Shown here: piece after piece, positions 8,140-16,645 of the stretch
Layout of the letters: each line of letters begins with the position of its first letter
How positions within the stretch are numbered: position 1 is the stretch's first letter
NCBI GenBank assembly: GCA_964433065.1
Contig: CAYSPZ010000009.1
Span: 1 to 35,573 of the forward strand
Length of the DNA stretch: 35,573 nucleotides
Origin: RGIG3009 sp964433065
GTDB lineage: Bacteria > Bacillota > Clostridia > Oscillospirales > Acutalibacteraceae
Direction: 5' to 3'
Notes under the pieces: model-generated
The model's input: the letters and a program-made list of their open reading frames with translations, nothing else
Told to the model about the DNA's origin: nothing
Databases searched by the model: none
Program-made: the position numbers and the translations under genes

Positions 8140-9534
8140 TCAGAAGTCTGCCGAACCGGTCGTACGGGGGAAGGGAAGAACGTCGCGAATGTTTGCCATA
8201 CCGGTGACGTACAAAATCAACCGTTCGAAGCCCAGACCGAAACCGGAGTGGGTCGCGCCGCCGTAACGGCGAAGGTCCAAGTACCACCAATAGTCTTCTT
8301 TGTTAAGACCGAATTTCGCCATCCGCTCTTCAAGCAGATCCAGACGCTCTTCACGCTGACTGCCGCCGATGATCTCGCCGACGCCGGGCACCAACAAGTC
8401 CATTGCCGCAACCGTTTTGCCGTCGTCGTTCAAGCGCATATAGAAGGCTTTGATCTCTTTCGGATAATCGGTAACAAAGACGGGCATTTTATACACTTCT
8501 TCGGTGAGGAACCGTTCGTGCTCGGTCTGCAGATCGCATCCCCAGAACACGGGATATTCGAAACGATCTTTGTTGGCTTCCAGAATTTCAATCGCTTCGG
8601 TATAGGTGATATGTTTGAAATCGGCATTGACCAACGCGTTTAAGCGTTCAAGCAAAGTCTTATCGAAGAAGTTGTTGAAGAATTGCATCTCTTCGGGGCA
8701 ATGCTCGAGCAGATAGGAAACGACGTATACGATCATATCCTGTGCGAGATCCATATTATCGTTGAGGTCTGCAAACGCGAATTCGGGTTCGATCATCCAG
8801 AATTCCGCCGCGTGACGCGCGGTGTAAGAGCGTTCTGCACGGAAGGTAGGACCGAACGTGTAGATCTTACCGAATGCCATCGCCATACATTCGCCCGCCA
8901 ACTGACCCGAAACGGTGAGAGAGGTGTGTTTACCAAAGAAATCCTGTGAATAATCTACTTTGCCGTCTTCCGTGCGCGGGATATCGTTCATATCGAGCGA
9001 GGTGACGTGGAACATCTCACCGGCACCTTCACAGTCACTGGACGTGATGAGGGGGGTGTGCGCGTACACGAAACCGCGTTCCTGGAAGAAACGGTGAATG
9101 GCATACGCTGCAACCGAACGTACACGGAATACGGCACTGAACGTGTTGGTGCGCGGACGAAGATGGGCGATCGTGCGCAAAAATTCCATCGAATGACGTT
9201 TTTTCTGCAACGGATAATCCGCCGTGGAAGGACCTTCGACATAGATAGAGGTAGCGTGAAGTTCGCACGGTTGTTTTGCCTCGGGAGTGAGGATCAGATT
9301 GCCCTCGATACACAAAGCGGCACCGACGTTCTGGTGGCAGATCTCATCAAAGTTGGAAACCGCGCTTTCTTCCACAATGATCTGCAGGTTGCGATGGCAA
9401 CTGCCGTCATTTAATTCAATAAAAGCAAGGGATTTCGATTGACGCATCGTGCGGATCCATCCGCAGACGGTCAAAGTCTTATCGGTCAAAGTTTGGGCGT
9501 CGGCATAGATGCCGGCAATTTCGTGGCGTTTCAT
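8140..9534 (-). CDS. asnS: Asparagine--tRNA ligase (AsnRS)
   Basis: Charges tRNA(Asn) with asparagine. The 464-residue length fits bacterial AsnRS. An N-terminal OB-fold anticodon-binding domain (about 1-105, VCGWIRTMRQSKSLAFIELNDG-type) is followed by the class IIb catalytic core: motif 2 FRAERSYTARHAAEFWMIEPE and motif 3 GFGLGFERLILYVTG near the C-terminus. The family-typical ending DVLPFPRTTGSADF distinguishes it from AspRS. The ATG has GGAGG about 8 bases upstream. It is the last gene of an operon, 13 bases after the membrane-protein gene, so it has no room for its own T-box leader. Confidence 0.96.
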   Translation of the reverse strand: MKRHEIAGIYADAQTLTDKTLTVCGWIRTMRQSKSLAFIELNDGSCHRNLQIIVEESAVSNFDEICHQNVGAALCIEGNLILTPEAKQPCELHATSIYVEGPSTADYPLQKKRHSMEFLRTIAHLRPRTNTFSAVFRVRSVAAYAIHRFFQERGFVYAHTPLITSSDCEGAGEMFHVTSLDMNDIPRTEDGKVDYSQDFFGKHTSLTVSGQLAGECMAMAFGKIYTFGPTFRAERSYTARHAAEFWMIEPEFAFADLNDNMDLAQDMIVYVVSYLLEHCPEEMQFFNNFFDKTLLERLNALVNADFKHITYTEAIEILEANKDRFEYPVFWGCDLQTEHERFLTEEVYKMPVFVTDYPKEIKAFYMRLNDDGKTVAAMDLLVPGVGEIIGGSQREERLDLLEERMAKFGLNKEDYWWYLDLRRYGGATHSGFGLGFERLILYVTGMANIRDVLPFPRTTGSADF

Positions 9535-9547
9535 TACATTTCCTCCG

Positions 9548-10789
9548 TTATGCCGTTGTAGTAGTGGTTATGATCGCGGTGGTGGTACCGTTATCGGTAG
9601 TGGTGGTCGCGGAAGTTTCCGGTTGTGCCGTATGGGTAACCGAATTCAGCGCGTACATTAAAAAGGTGTCATTTGCTTGTATGAATGCAACCTCATAGTG
9701 GACGGGTTCGCCTTCGTACGTTTTTCCTTTGCGCACATACGTGGGTTTAAACGAAACGTCGCAGGAAAAATCACGGTCGGTATATTGTGAAAAATCCGAA
9801 ACTTTGAGGTCTAAAAATTCATATCCCTCGTGTGTGGAGAACCAACTGTTACTGAAATTGCGGATCGTCTGATATAAGGTGCTGTTTTTATAAACGTATT
9901 CGAGCAGGGCGTTCCGCGTGGCGTCTTTTGCAACGAATTTTGCGTAGGTCGTTGCCGCTTCGGTTGCCAGCGTTTCGTAATCCGTTTGCTTGTCAACGTT
10001 CGTTTTAACGAGTGTGTATTGCATACCGTCGTCCGAAGCAGTAACGGTATACGTGTTCCCGTGCAGGTCCAGCCCTTCGATCGTCGGCGGATTGAGAAGA
10101 CCTTCAAAGGTATACGCATACAACGTCGGCAGAATATCCGTTTTGGTGATACCCGCGTATACGGTGTTCTGTACCTCCGTCTTGGGAATGTCAAGGAAGG
10201 CGATATCCTGACCGTTGACGGTGATGCGTGCGTCGCTTTCGGCAATTACCGTAACGGCGGGCAGATACACAAGATTCGGTGTGATCTCCCATCGATCATC
10301 GGTCTTAACAACCGTGACGATCCCTTGACGGGTTTTGTCGTAATATACGGCATATTCTTTTTTATCCGCATCGGTCGATACCCGTTCGCGTAGGTGAATC
10401 TCCTCAGGGTCGCCGCCGTAGGTGTCGGACAGATACCGTAGAATCTGATCTTTGTCGTTGAAGGTGGTTTCCTGTAATGCCGAGTTCTCATAGATCGCTT
10501 CGAAATCTTTGTTTTTTAACCATTCGATATAGGTGTTGAGTGCACCGTTCGGTGTGGCATTTTCGTAATTGATCAACTGGTTATTGAGCCAGATAAGACC
10601 AACGGTGCAAGCGATCATTAATATGAGGAAATAAATTAAAAGACCGATTTTAAAAAGATGTTTGCGTTTTTTCTTCGGTTTCCAATTTACGATATCGTCG
10701 TTCTCGGTTGGCTCGTCCGATTCGAGCGGCATTACGACGAGAGTATCTTCTGCCAAAATGCCGTCTGTCGTTTGCGACTGGGTAACCAT
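9548..10789 (-). CDS. Uncharacterised membrane-anchored protein with two NTF2-like regions and a Thr-rich tail
   Basis: I do not recognise a named family. The chosen ATG (10787-10789) has AAAGGAG eight bases upstream and gives 413 residues. What can be seen: an acidic cytoplasmic N-terminus, a basic KPKKKRKH patch (37-44), one membrane helix (about 46-68), then an extracellular part. Residues about 78-175 and 275-390 both look like NTF2-like alpha+beta folds (for example GALNTYIEWLKNKDFEAIYEN), flanking a beta-rich middle with VTVIAESDARITVNGQDI. This layout recalls TcaA/YvbJ-type Firmicutes proteins, an inference only. The C-terminus is a low-complexity threonine tail (about 390-413). It lies 14 bases after the phosphodiester-glycosidase-like gene and directly before asnS. 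Confidence 0.75.
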   Translation of the reverse strand: MVTQSQTTDGILAEDTLVVMPLESDEPTENDDIVNWKPKKKRKHLFKIGLLIYFLILMIACTVGLIWLNNQLINYENATPNGALNTYIEWLKNKDFEAIYENSALQETTFNDKDQILRYLSDTYGGDPEEIHLRERVSTDADKKEYAVYYDKTRQGIVTVVKTDDRWEITPNLVYLPAVTVIAESDARITVNGQDIAFLDIPKTEVQNTVYAGITKTDILPTLYAYTFEGLLNPPTIEGLDLHGNTYTVTASDDGMQYTLVKTNVDKQTDYETLATEAATTYAKFVAKDATRNALLEYVYKNSTLYQTIRNFSNSWFSTHEGYEFLDLKVSDFSQYTDRDFSCDVSFKPTYVRKGKTYEGEPVHYEVAFIQANDTFLMYALNSVTHTAQPETSATTTTDNGTTTAIITTTTTA

Positions 10790-10803
10790 CGAACAAGCTC
10801 CTT

Positions 10804-11814
10804 TCATTTTACAATAAATGCGGTGGGGATATACCGTGACCCGTAGAAGGATACGCAACTGTTAACTACGTCACCGTTATACACCATTGCTGTGGACGAA
10901 CCGCCGTCCAAGTTGGCGGCATTGACAGCACCGTGTTCCAACATTACGTCGATACAATCGCGGTAGGTGGCACCTAAACTGTGCGCTTGACGACCGTCGA
11001 TGACCAACAGAAGCACGGCACCGTCGGCACGTTGACCGATGACGGTGCGCGGATTGATCCCACCGCTGGTACCCGATACTTCCATTGCTTCACCGTTAAC
11101 GATGAAGGCGGGACCGAAACTGACGGCATCGCGGATCTGTTTTTCCATCGCTGTCGCGCCGGTCATTCTCCCGACCACCAACCGATTGTTGATATCAAAT
11201 CCAATGACGGAGGATACCGTTTCGGGTGAACCGAAGATCAACTCACTGTTTTTGATCACGATACCGCTGGGCATGCCGCCGGTACCGAATCCGTTTTCGT
11301 CCGAAAAACCGCCGCCGTTGATCGCGGCAACCGCGTTATTCTTTTTGGCAAACATCGGTACGTTATAACCGTCGCGTTCTTCGGAAAAGGTGGGAATGGT
11401 CGCAACCGACACGCGGGACGGGTCATGTACGATCATCAGTTTCCCCGTATAGGTGGGACCTGTGATATCCAAAAGTTCGATCGTTTCGGGCGGAATGCTC
11501 TCGTTACGGTCCTCAAACGGAATATCGGTATCGGTACTGGTATCGGGTTGAAAAACAAGATTGCTTTTCAAAATGGCATTTACTTCCTCTTCAGCCAGAA
11601 AAATGCGCGGTACAAATTTGAGCGCACTGGTTTCCATCATCGAGGTGGTAAACATATTACGCGCAGTAACAGACGGACCTTTACAGAACAGATAGGTGAT
11701 TCCCAAAAGCAGGATAAGAACCGATAACACGGTCGTACCGAGAACGGCAAAGAAGCGCCCGATCGCGCGAAAAACGCGACGGGTTTTTGAATGCTTTTTC
11801 GCAGTGTGTGACAT
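10804..11814 (-). CDS. Phosphodiester glycosidase (NAGPA-domain) family protein, membrane-anchored
   Basis: Exported-domain protein of 336 residues. A basic N-terminus (KKHSKTRR) precedes one membrane helix (about 19-44), then an extracellular NAGPA-type domain (PF09992-like) with the family landmarks AAINGGGF, GMPSGIVI, FGPAFIVNGE, PRTVIGQ and NAANLDGGSS. In mammals this domain removes GlcNAc from phosphodiesters; in Bacillota it is linked to cell-wall glycopolymer phosphodiester bonds, but the substrate here is unknown. The frame is open to 11883, but the promoter at 11854-11883 puts the transcript start near 11847, so the ATG at 11812-11814 is the best start even though its ribosome site (GGGG about 13 bases away) is weak. 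First gene of an operon with the next protein and asnS. Confidence 0.85.
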   Translation of the reverse strand: MSHTAKKHSKTRRVFRAIGRFFAVLGTTVLSVLILLLGITYLFCKGPSVTARNMFTTSMMETSALKFVPRIFLAEEEVNAILKSNLVFQPDTSTDTDIPFEDRNESIPPETIELLDITGPTYTGKLMIVHDPSRVSVATIPTFSEERDGYNVPMFAKKNNAVAAINGGGFSDENGFGTGGMPSGIVIKNSELIFGSPETVSSVIGFDINNRLVVGRMTGATAMEKQIRDAVSFGPAFIVNGEAMEVSGTSGGINPRTVIGQRADGAVLLLVIDGRQAHSLGATYRDCIDVMLEHGAVNAANLDGGSSTAMVYNGDVVNSCVSFYGSRYIPTAFIVK

Positions 11815-11853
11815 ATCGGCAGAGCAACCCCTAAATTTAATATCGTTCATATA

Positions 11854-11883
11854 ATAATACACCAAAGTGAAAGGGGTTGTCAA
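11854..11883 (-). promoter_or_regulatory. Promoter of the NAGPA-asnS operon
   Basis: On the minus strand: perfect TTGACA (11878-11883), 18-base spacer, TATTAT (11854-11859). It rules out the upstream in-frame ATG at 11850 as a normal start. Confidence 0.65.
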
Positions 11884-11906
11884 TTGCTTTCCGCCGACAA
11901 ATCTTC

Positions 11907-11935
11907 TTTACAGTGAAAATTTTCCGTGTTATGAT
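11907..11935 (+). promoter_or_regulatory. Sigma-A-like promoter of cca
   Basis: TTTACA (11907-11912), 17-base spacer, TATGAT (11930-11935); the cca start is 29 bases further, after AGGAGGGG. Confidence 0.65.
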
Positions 11936-11964
11936 AGAAGAAACGATAAAAGGAGGGGAAACGT

Positions 11965-13131
11965 ATGCAGATACCGCAAGCCGTTTTGCAGGTGTTGAAC
12001 CGTTTGCAATCACGCGGGTTTGAGTGCTATGTTGTGGGCGGTTGCGTCCGCGACTATCTGCTTTCGTTGCCCCCGAAAGATTGGGACGTCTGTACCGATG
12101 CGTTGCCGAATGAAATCACCGCTTGTTTTTCCGATATGACCTGCGTTTTGACCGGTGCCGCACACGGTACGGTAACAGTGATTGCGGACGGTGTCCCGAT
12201 TGAGGTGACCACCTTTCGTAAAGAAAGCACTTACAGTGACCATCGCCACCCCGATGCGGTCACCTTCGTCCGTTCGTTAACCGACGATCTGTCACGTCGG
12301 GATTTCACGGTGAATGCGATGGCATATCATCCCGATATCGGTTTGGTTGACCCGTTTGGCGGACAACAAGATTTGAACGACGGTATATTACGGTGTGTGG
12401 GTGAAGCGACCGAGCGGTTTACGGAAGATGCCTTGCGCATTGTTCGTGCGCTGCGGTTTTGTTCGTGTTACGGATTTGTGTTGGAGTTGTCCACCGAACA
12501 AGCATTGCGCAAAACGGCACCGTTACTTTCGTATATTGCCGTTGAACGCATTCAAACGGAACTGAACAAACTGTTGCTCGGCGATTTCGTTGACGACGTT
12601 TTGCAGTCGTATGCCGACGTGCTGTCAACGGTGGTTCCCGAATGGCAGATGATTCCTCTTTCCAAAGCGGCAAAAGACCTTGATGTGCGATTGGCATTGT
12701 TGTTGTACGGCAACCACTCGGCAGAACCGTTCTTGCGTAGGCTGCGGTATGATAATCGTACCATCAAAGCGGTGAACGCACTGGTAAACCGTTGTAACGC
12801 GGTGCTTGAACCCAATCGTGTCGCTATCAAGCATCAGTTGTACGAACTGGGTGAAGAACTGTTTTGGAAACTCCTTCTTTTCAGGGAAACTAAAGACGGT
12901 GACGTAAAAGGAATGGAACACGTTCGTGAAATCGCCAAAGAGTGTGTAAACGAATGTTTTTCAATCGACAGATTGGCGGTAAACGGTGATGATCTGTCGG
13001 CGCTCGGACTTTCGGGAAAGGCGATCGGGGAGATGCTTCGACGGTTACTTTTCGAAGTGATCAATGAGTGTGTTTTGAACGAGCGGGAACAATTGTTGTC
13101 CTACTGCAGAAAAGTACTTGATAAAACTTGA
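11965..13131 (+). CDS. cca: CCA tRNA nucleotidyltransferase (class II)
   Basis: Adds or repairs the 3'-terminal CCA of tRNAs without a nucleic acid template. The 388-residue protein has the class II head domain: GGCVRDYLL at 25-33, the metal-binding DWD at 39-41, and RRDFTVNAMAY, followed by the basic DALRIVRALRF helix of the neck and a helical body. The ATG at 11965 follows a strong AGGAGGGG site. No HD phosphohydrolase motif is obvious in the C-terminal part. A second promoter for the downstream prfC lies in its last codons. Confidence 0.93.
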   Translation: MQIPQAVLQVLNRLQSRGFECYVVGGCVRDYLLSLPPKDWDVCTDALPNEITACFSDMTCVLTGAAHGTVTVIADGVPIEVTTFRKESTYSDHRHPDAVTFVRSLTDDLSRRDFTVNAMAYHPDIGLVDPFGGQQDLNDGILRCVGEATERFTEDALRIVRALRFCSCYGFVLELSTEQALRKTAPLLSYIAVERIQTELNKLLLGDFVDDVLQSYADVLSTVVPEWQMIPLSKAAKDLDVRLALLLYGNHSAEPFLRRLRYDNRTIKAVNALVNRCNAVLEPNRVAIKHQLYELGEELFWKLLLFRETKDGDVKGMEHVREIAKECVNECFSIDRLAVNGDDLSALGLSGKAIGEMLRRLLFEVINECVLNEREQLLSYCRKVLDKT

Positions 13132-13146
13132 AAAAGCATTTACAAT
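13118..13146 (+). promoter_or_regulatory. Probable promoter for the prfC gene cluster
   Basis: TTGATA (13118-13123, inside the end of cca), 17-base spacer, TACAAT (13141-13146), 31 bases before the prfC GTG. Confidence 0.55.
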
Positions 13147-13176
13147 ATAGGGTGAATACATTTTGGAGGAAACACC

Positions 13177-14763
13177 GTGGCACAGTTTAAAAAAGAAATT
13201 GAAAAACGGCGCACGTTTGCGATCATTTCGCACCCTGATGCCGGTAAAACGACCCTGACCGAAAAGTTTTTGCTTTACGGCGGTGCGATCGCGTCGGCAG
13301 GTATGGTCAAAGGGAAAAAGTCGATGAAACATGCCGTATCCGACTGGATGGAGATCGAGAAACAAAGAGGTATCTCGGTTACCTCTTCGGTCTTGCAGTT
13401 TGAATATAACGGGTGTTGCATCAACATTCTGGACACTCCCGGACACCAGGATTTCTCGGAAGATACCTATCGTACGTTAATGGCTGCCGATTCGGCGGTG
13501 ATGGTGATCGACGCGTCTAAGGGTGTGGAAAAGCAGACCATCAAACTGTTCAAAGTTTGTATGATGCGGGATATTCCCGTTTTCACGTTTATCAATAAGA
13601 TGGACCGCGAGGCGCGAGATCCGTACGAGTTGATGGAAGATATCGAAAACGTGCTCGGCATCCGTACCTATCCCATCAACTGGCCGATCGGTTCGGGGAA
13701 AGAGTTTAAGGGTGTTTACGAACGCAACAAAGAACGCGTGTTATCGTTTGAATACAACGGTGTGGGACACGCGGCAGATGAGATCGTGACCGATATCGAC
13801 GATCCCTCGTTGCAGGGAATGTTGGGAGATACGTTGTATCAGACATTGATGGACGACCGCGAACTGCTTGACGGTGCGGGCGGTGATTTCGATCTGGATC
13901 TTGTTCGTCACGGAAAATTGTCACCCGTCTTTTTTGGATCGGCGCTTACCAATTTCGGTGTAGAACCGTTTTTGGAAAGTTTCCTGCAGATGACCACGTC
14001 ACCGTTGGCGCGTACCTCTTCAAAAGGAATCGTCGATCCGTTTGAAGACGATTTTTCGGCATTTGTCTTTAAGATTCAAGCCAATATGAACAAAGCACAC
14101 CGTGACCGTATCGCATTTATGCGTATCTGTTCGGGTCGCTTTGAAAAAGGACAGGAAGTCTTTCACGTACAGGGCGGCAAAAAGATCAAATTGTCGCAAC
14201 CGCAACAGATGATGGCGGCGGAACGTGAGATCGTGGATGAAGCGTTTGCGGGAGATATCATCGGTGTATTTGATCCGGGTATTTTTTCAATCGGGGATAC
14301 GGTATGCGCGTCTGCCAAACCGTTTACCTTTGAAGGAATCCCGACCTTTGCACCCGAACATTTCCGCTTGGTACGGCAAAAGGACACGATGAAGCGTAAA
14401 CAGTTCGTGAAAGGTACTTCCCAGATTGCACAAGAAGGCGCGATCCAGATCTTCCAGGTGCCGGGCGGCGGTATGGAAGAGGTGATCGTCGGTGTGGTCG
14501 GCACGTTGCAATTCGACGTACTTGAATATCGATTGAAAAACGAATACAGCGTCGACGTGATCATGGAAGGGTTACCGTATCAGTACATTCGCTGGGTCGT
14601 GAACAAAGATATCGATGTAAAGGCGTTAGACTTGACATCGGATACGAAGTGTGTTCAGGATATGAAAGGAAACTATTTGTTGTTGTTTACGAGCAGTTGG
14701 AATATCCAATGGGCATTGGATCACAACAAAGGATTGGAATTGCAGGAGTTTAGCAGAGAATGA
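13177..14763 (+). CDS. prfC: Peptide chain release factor 3 (RF3)
   Basis: Translational GTPase that recycles RF1/RF2 from the ribosome after termination. The 528 residues match the usual RF3 length. G-domain motifs: G1 SHPDAGKTTLTEK (18-30), G2 EKQRGISVTSS, G3 DTPGHQDFSEDT, G4 NKMDRE. Domain II and the RF3-specific C-terminal domain follow (QLMMAAEREIVDEA-type region, then LGTLQFDVLEYRL-like VGTLQFDVLEYRLKNEY). It starts with GTG at 13177, preceded by TTGGAGGA at 7 bases. Its TGA overlaps the ATG of the next gene (ATGA), starting a chain of translationally linked genes. Confidence 0.95.
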   Translation: MAQFKKEIEKRRTFAIISHPDAGKTTLTEKFLLYGGAIASAGMVKGKKSMKHAVSDWMEIEKQRGISVTSSVLQFEYNGCCINILDTPGHQDFSEDTYRTLMAADSAVMVIDASKGVEKQTIKLFKVCMMRDIPVFTFINKMDREARDPYELMEDIENVLGIRTYPINWPIGSGKEFKGVYERNKERVLSFEYNGVGHAADEIVTDIDDPSLQGMLGDTLYQTLMDDRELLDGAGGDFDLDLVRHGKLSPVFFGSALTNFGVEPFLESFLQMTTSPLARTSSKGIVDPFEDDFSAFVFKIQANMNKAHRDRIAFMRICSGRFEKGQEVFHVQGGKKIKLSQPQQMMAAEREIVDEAFAGDIIGVFDPGIFSIGDTVCASAKPFTFEGIPTFAPEHFRLVRQKDTMKRKQFVKGTSQIAQEGAIQIFQVPGGGMEEVIVGVVGTLQFDVLEYRLKNEYSVDVIMEGLPYQYIRWVVNKDIDVKALDLTSDTKCVQDMKGNYLLLFTSSWNIQWALDHNKGLELQEFSRE

Positions 14764-15104
14764 GTACGATACAGATTTTCGGTAAAGCGAAATGTTTCGA
14801 TACCAAAAAGGCGGAACGGTTTTTCAAAGAGCGCCGCATCCCCGTGCAACGGATCGAACTGGATAAGTTTGGTATCAGTCGCGGAGAGTTGCGCAGTGTC
14901 TGCGCGGCGGTCGGCGGAATTGATGTTTTGTTAGATCCAAAAGCAAAGGAAACGGTATTAATCCGTTATCTGGCATACGAGAGTGACAAAGAAGAAAAGA
15001 TACTGGAATCGCCGAAGGCGCTGCGTACCCCGATCGTACGGAACGGGAAGAACGCTACCGTCGGGTATTGCCCCGAAGTGTGGGAACAATGGGTGAACGT
15101 ATGA
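14760..15104 (+). CDS. ArsC/Spx-family thioredoxin-fold protein
   Basis: A 114-residue member of the ArsC/Spx superfamily (PF03960-like). The active-site cysteine is C12 in IFGKAKCFDTKKAERFF; the position three residues earlier is not Cys, so there is no Spx-type CxxC redox switch. LRTPIVRNGK near 89-98 corresponds to the conserved cis-proline/arginine strand of the fold. Whether it reduces arsenate, acts on another substrate or binds RNA polymerase cannot be told from sequence; no ars genes are near. Its ATG overlaps the prfC stop and its stop overlaps the mutY start, both as ATGA. Confidence 0.85.
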   Translation: MSTIQIFGKAKCFDTKKAERFFKERRIPVQRIELDKFGISRGELRSVCAAVGGIDVLLDPKAKETVLIRYLAYESDKEEKILESPKALRTPIVRNGKNATVGYCPEVWEQWVNV

Positions 15105-16168
15105 GTGAGCAACCGGTGGGTTTGTCCAAACCGCTTGTAGAGTGGTATCGGTCGCACGAGCGTACGTTTCCGTGGCGTACCGATCCGTCACCGTACCGCG
15201 TATGGGTATCGGAAATTATGTTGCAACAGACGCGCATCGAAGCGGCATTGCCGTATTTCGAGCGATTTATGCAGACGTTGCCGACGGTAAAGTCGTTGGC
15301 ACAAGCACCCGAAGACGTCCTGTTAAAGTTGTGGGAAGGTCTCGGGTATTACAGTCGGGTACGCAACCTGCAAAAAGCGGCGCGGCAAATTATGGACGAG
15401 TATGACGGCCGTATTCCCGACACGTATGAAGAACTGCTGAAACTCGCGGGTATCGGTGAATATACCGCCGGTGCGATCGCGTCTATCGCGTTTCACAAAC
15501 GCGTAGCGGCGGTCGACGGCAATGTGTTGCGTGTTATGGCGCGGTTACTGGATGAAGATGCCGACGTGATGCAACCCGCCGTGCGAAAACGGCTTGCGGC
15601 GATCGTGGGGGAGTTGGTTCCCGAAAATGATCCCGGTGGATTTAACGAAGGGCTGATGGAATTGGGTGAAACGGTATGTTTACCCAATACCATGCCGCAT
15701 TGTGAGCGGTGTCCCGTTCGTGATTTTTGTGCGGTGGCGGGGAAACCGCGTGCCGCACAGTTGCCGACAAGAAAACAACCGAAACCGCGACGTGTTGAAC
15801 AACGAACGGTAAAGATCGTTATGGCTGACGGTGATAAACGACAGGTGTTGTTACATCGCCGTGGCAACAAAGGGTTATTGTCTGGAATGTGGGAACTGCC
15901 GAACGTATTAACGACCGAAGACGACGGCGGGTTACCGCCTGAATGGAATGCGACGGTGTTGTGTAAACAGCCGTCGGTAAACGGTAAACACGTTTTTTCG
16001 CACATTGAATGGCATATGTCGGGCGAGGTGTTTTTCGTAAAACCGTTTGACCCCCCGCAGGGATATGCGTGGGTGAGTGAAGAACAGTTAGAACAGTATG
16101 CATTGCCGACGGCGTTTCGGTTGTTTGCGCAACAGTTGCCGCGGCTTTTAAAGGGGAGTGTTATATGA
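15101..16168 (+). CDS. mutY: A/G-specific adenine glycosylase MutY
   Basis: Removes adenine mispaired with 8-oxoguanine. The 355-residue protein has a helix-hairpin-helix GPD-type glycosylase domain with the catalytic pair E38 (VSEIMLQQTR) and D139 (VAAVDGNVLRV), HhH loop LAGIGEYTAG at 115-124, and a [4Fe-4S] cluster site C193, C201, C204, C210. A C-terminal NUDIX-like domain (about 235-345, with LLSGMWELPNV at 259-270) recognises 8-oxoG. The reading frame is open back to 15068, but the ATG at 15101 overlaps the previous stop in an ATGA junction and is preferred. The next gene again overlaps by ATGA. Confidence 0.94.
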   Translation: MSEQPVGLSKPLVEWYRSHERTFPWRTDPSPYRVWVSEIMLQQTRIEAALPYFERFMQTLPTVKSLAQAPEDVLLKLWEGLGYYSRVRNLQKAARQIMDEYDGRIPDTYEELLKLAGIGEYTAGAIASIAFHKRVAAVDGNVLRVMARLLDEDADVMQPAVRKRLAAIVGELVPENDPGGFNEGLMELGETVCLPNTMPHCERCPVRDFCAVAGKPRAAQLPTRKQPKPRRVEQRTVKIVMADGDKRQVLLHRRGNKGLLSGMWELPNVLTTEDDGGLPPEWNATVLCKQPSVNGKHVFSHIEWHMSGEVFFVKPFDPPQGYAWVSEEQLEQYALPTAFRLFAQQLPRLLKGSVI

Positions 16169-16644
16169 AACGGGAAGGATATCTGAGTTGGGACGAATAC
16201 TTTATGGGGATCGCGTTGTTATCTGCGCAACGCAGTAAGGACCCCGGTACACAGGTAGGTGCGTGTATCGTCAGTCAGGATAATAAGATCCTGTCGATGG
16301 GATATAACGGTATGCCGATCGGATGCAATGACGACGTAATGCCGTGGGAACGTGACGGAGCACCGCTCGATACCAAATACCTGTACGTTTGCCACGCGGA
16401 ACTCAATGCCATTCTCAATCATGGACGGTCGGGACTTTCGGGCGCGAAGGTGTACACGACCCTGTTCCCGTGCAACGAGTGTGCGAAAGCGATCATTCAA
16501 TCGGGTATTAAAGAGGTCATCTATCTGCAAGATAAGTATGCCGATACTGATTCGGTGATCGCCTCTAAAAGAATGTTTGATATGACCGGTGTGACCTACC
16601 GTTTGTTCGAGTCGAACGGTAAAAAAGTTTCGTTGGAGATCTGA
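16165..16644 (+). CDS. Deoxycytidylate (dCMP) deaminase
   Basis: Zinc enzyme converting dCMP to dUMP for dTMP synthesis. The 159 residues carry the deaminase signature: H77-A-E79 (CHAELNAIL) and P102-C103-N-E-C106, the zinc ligands being H77, C103 and C106. GTQVGACIV near 28-36 and NGMPIGCNDD near 48-57 are typical of ComEB-type dCMP deaminases rather than tRNA adenosine deaminases. AGGGGAG precedes the ATG; the ATG overlaps the mutY stop by four bases. The SDR gene follows after a single base. Confidence 0.92.
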   Translation: MKREGYLSWDEYFMGIALLSAQRSKDPGTQVGACIVSQDNKILSMGYNGMPIGCNDDVMPWERDGAPLDTKYLYVCHAELNAILNHGRSGLSGAKVYTTLFPCNECAKAIIQSGIKEVIYLQDKYADTDSVIASKRMFDMTGVTYRLFESNGKKVSLEI

Positions 16645-16645
16645 T

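Noticed and set aside
9535..9547. T-box riboswitch controlling asnS
   Set aside because: Only 13 bases separate asnS from the upstream gene; no room for a leader and none seen at the operon promoter.
11815..11883. Longer N-terminus for the NAGPA-family protein
   Set aside because: The promoter TTGACA-N18-TATTAT lies in this stretch, so it is probably not transcribed.
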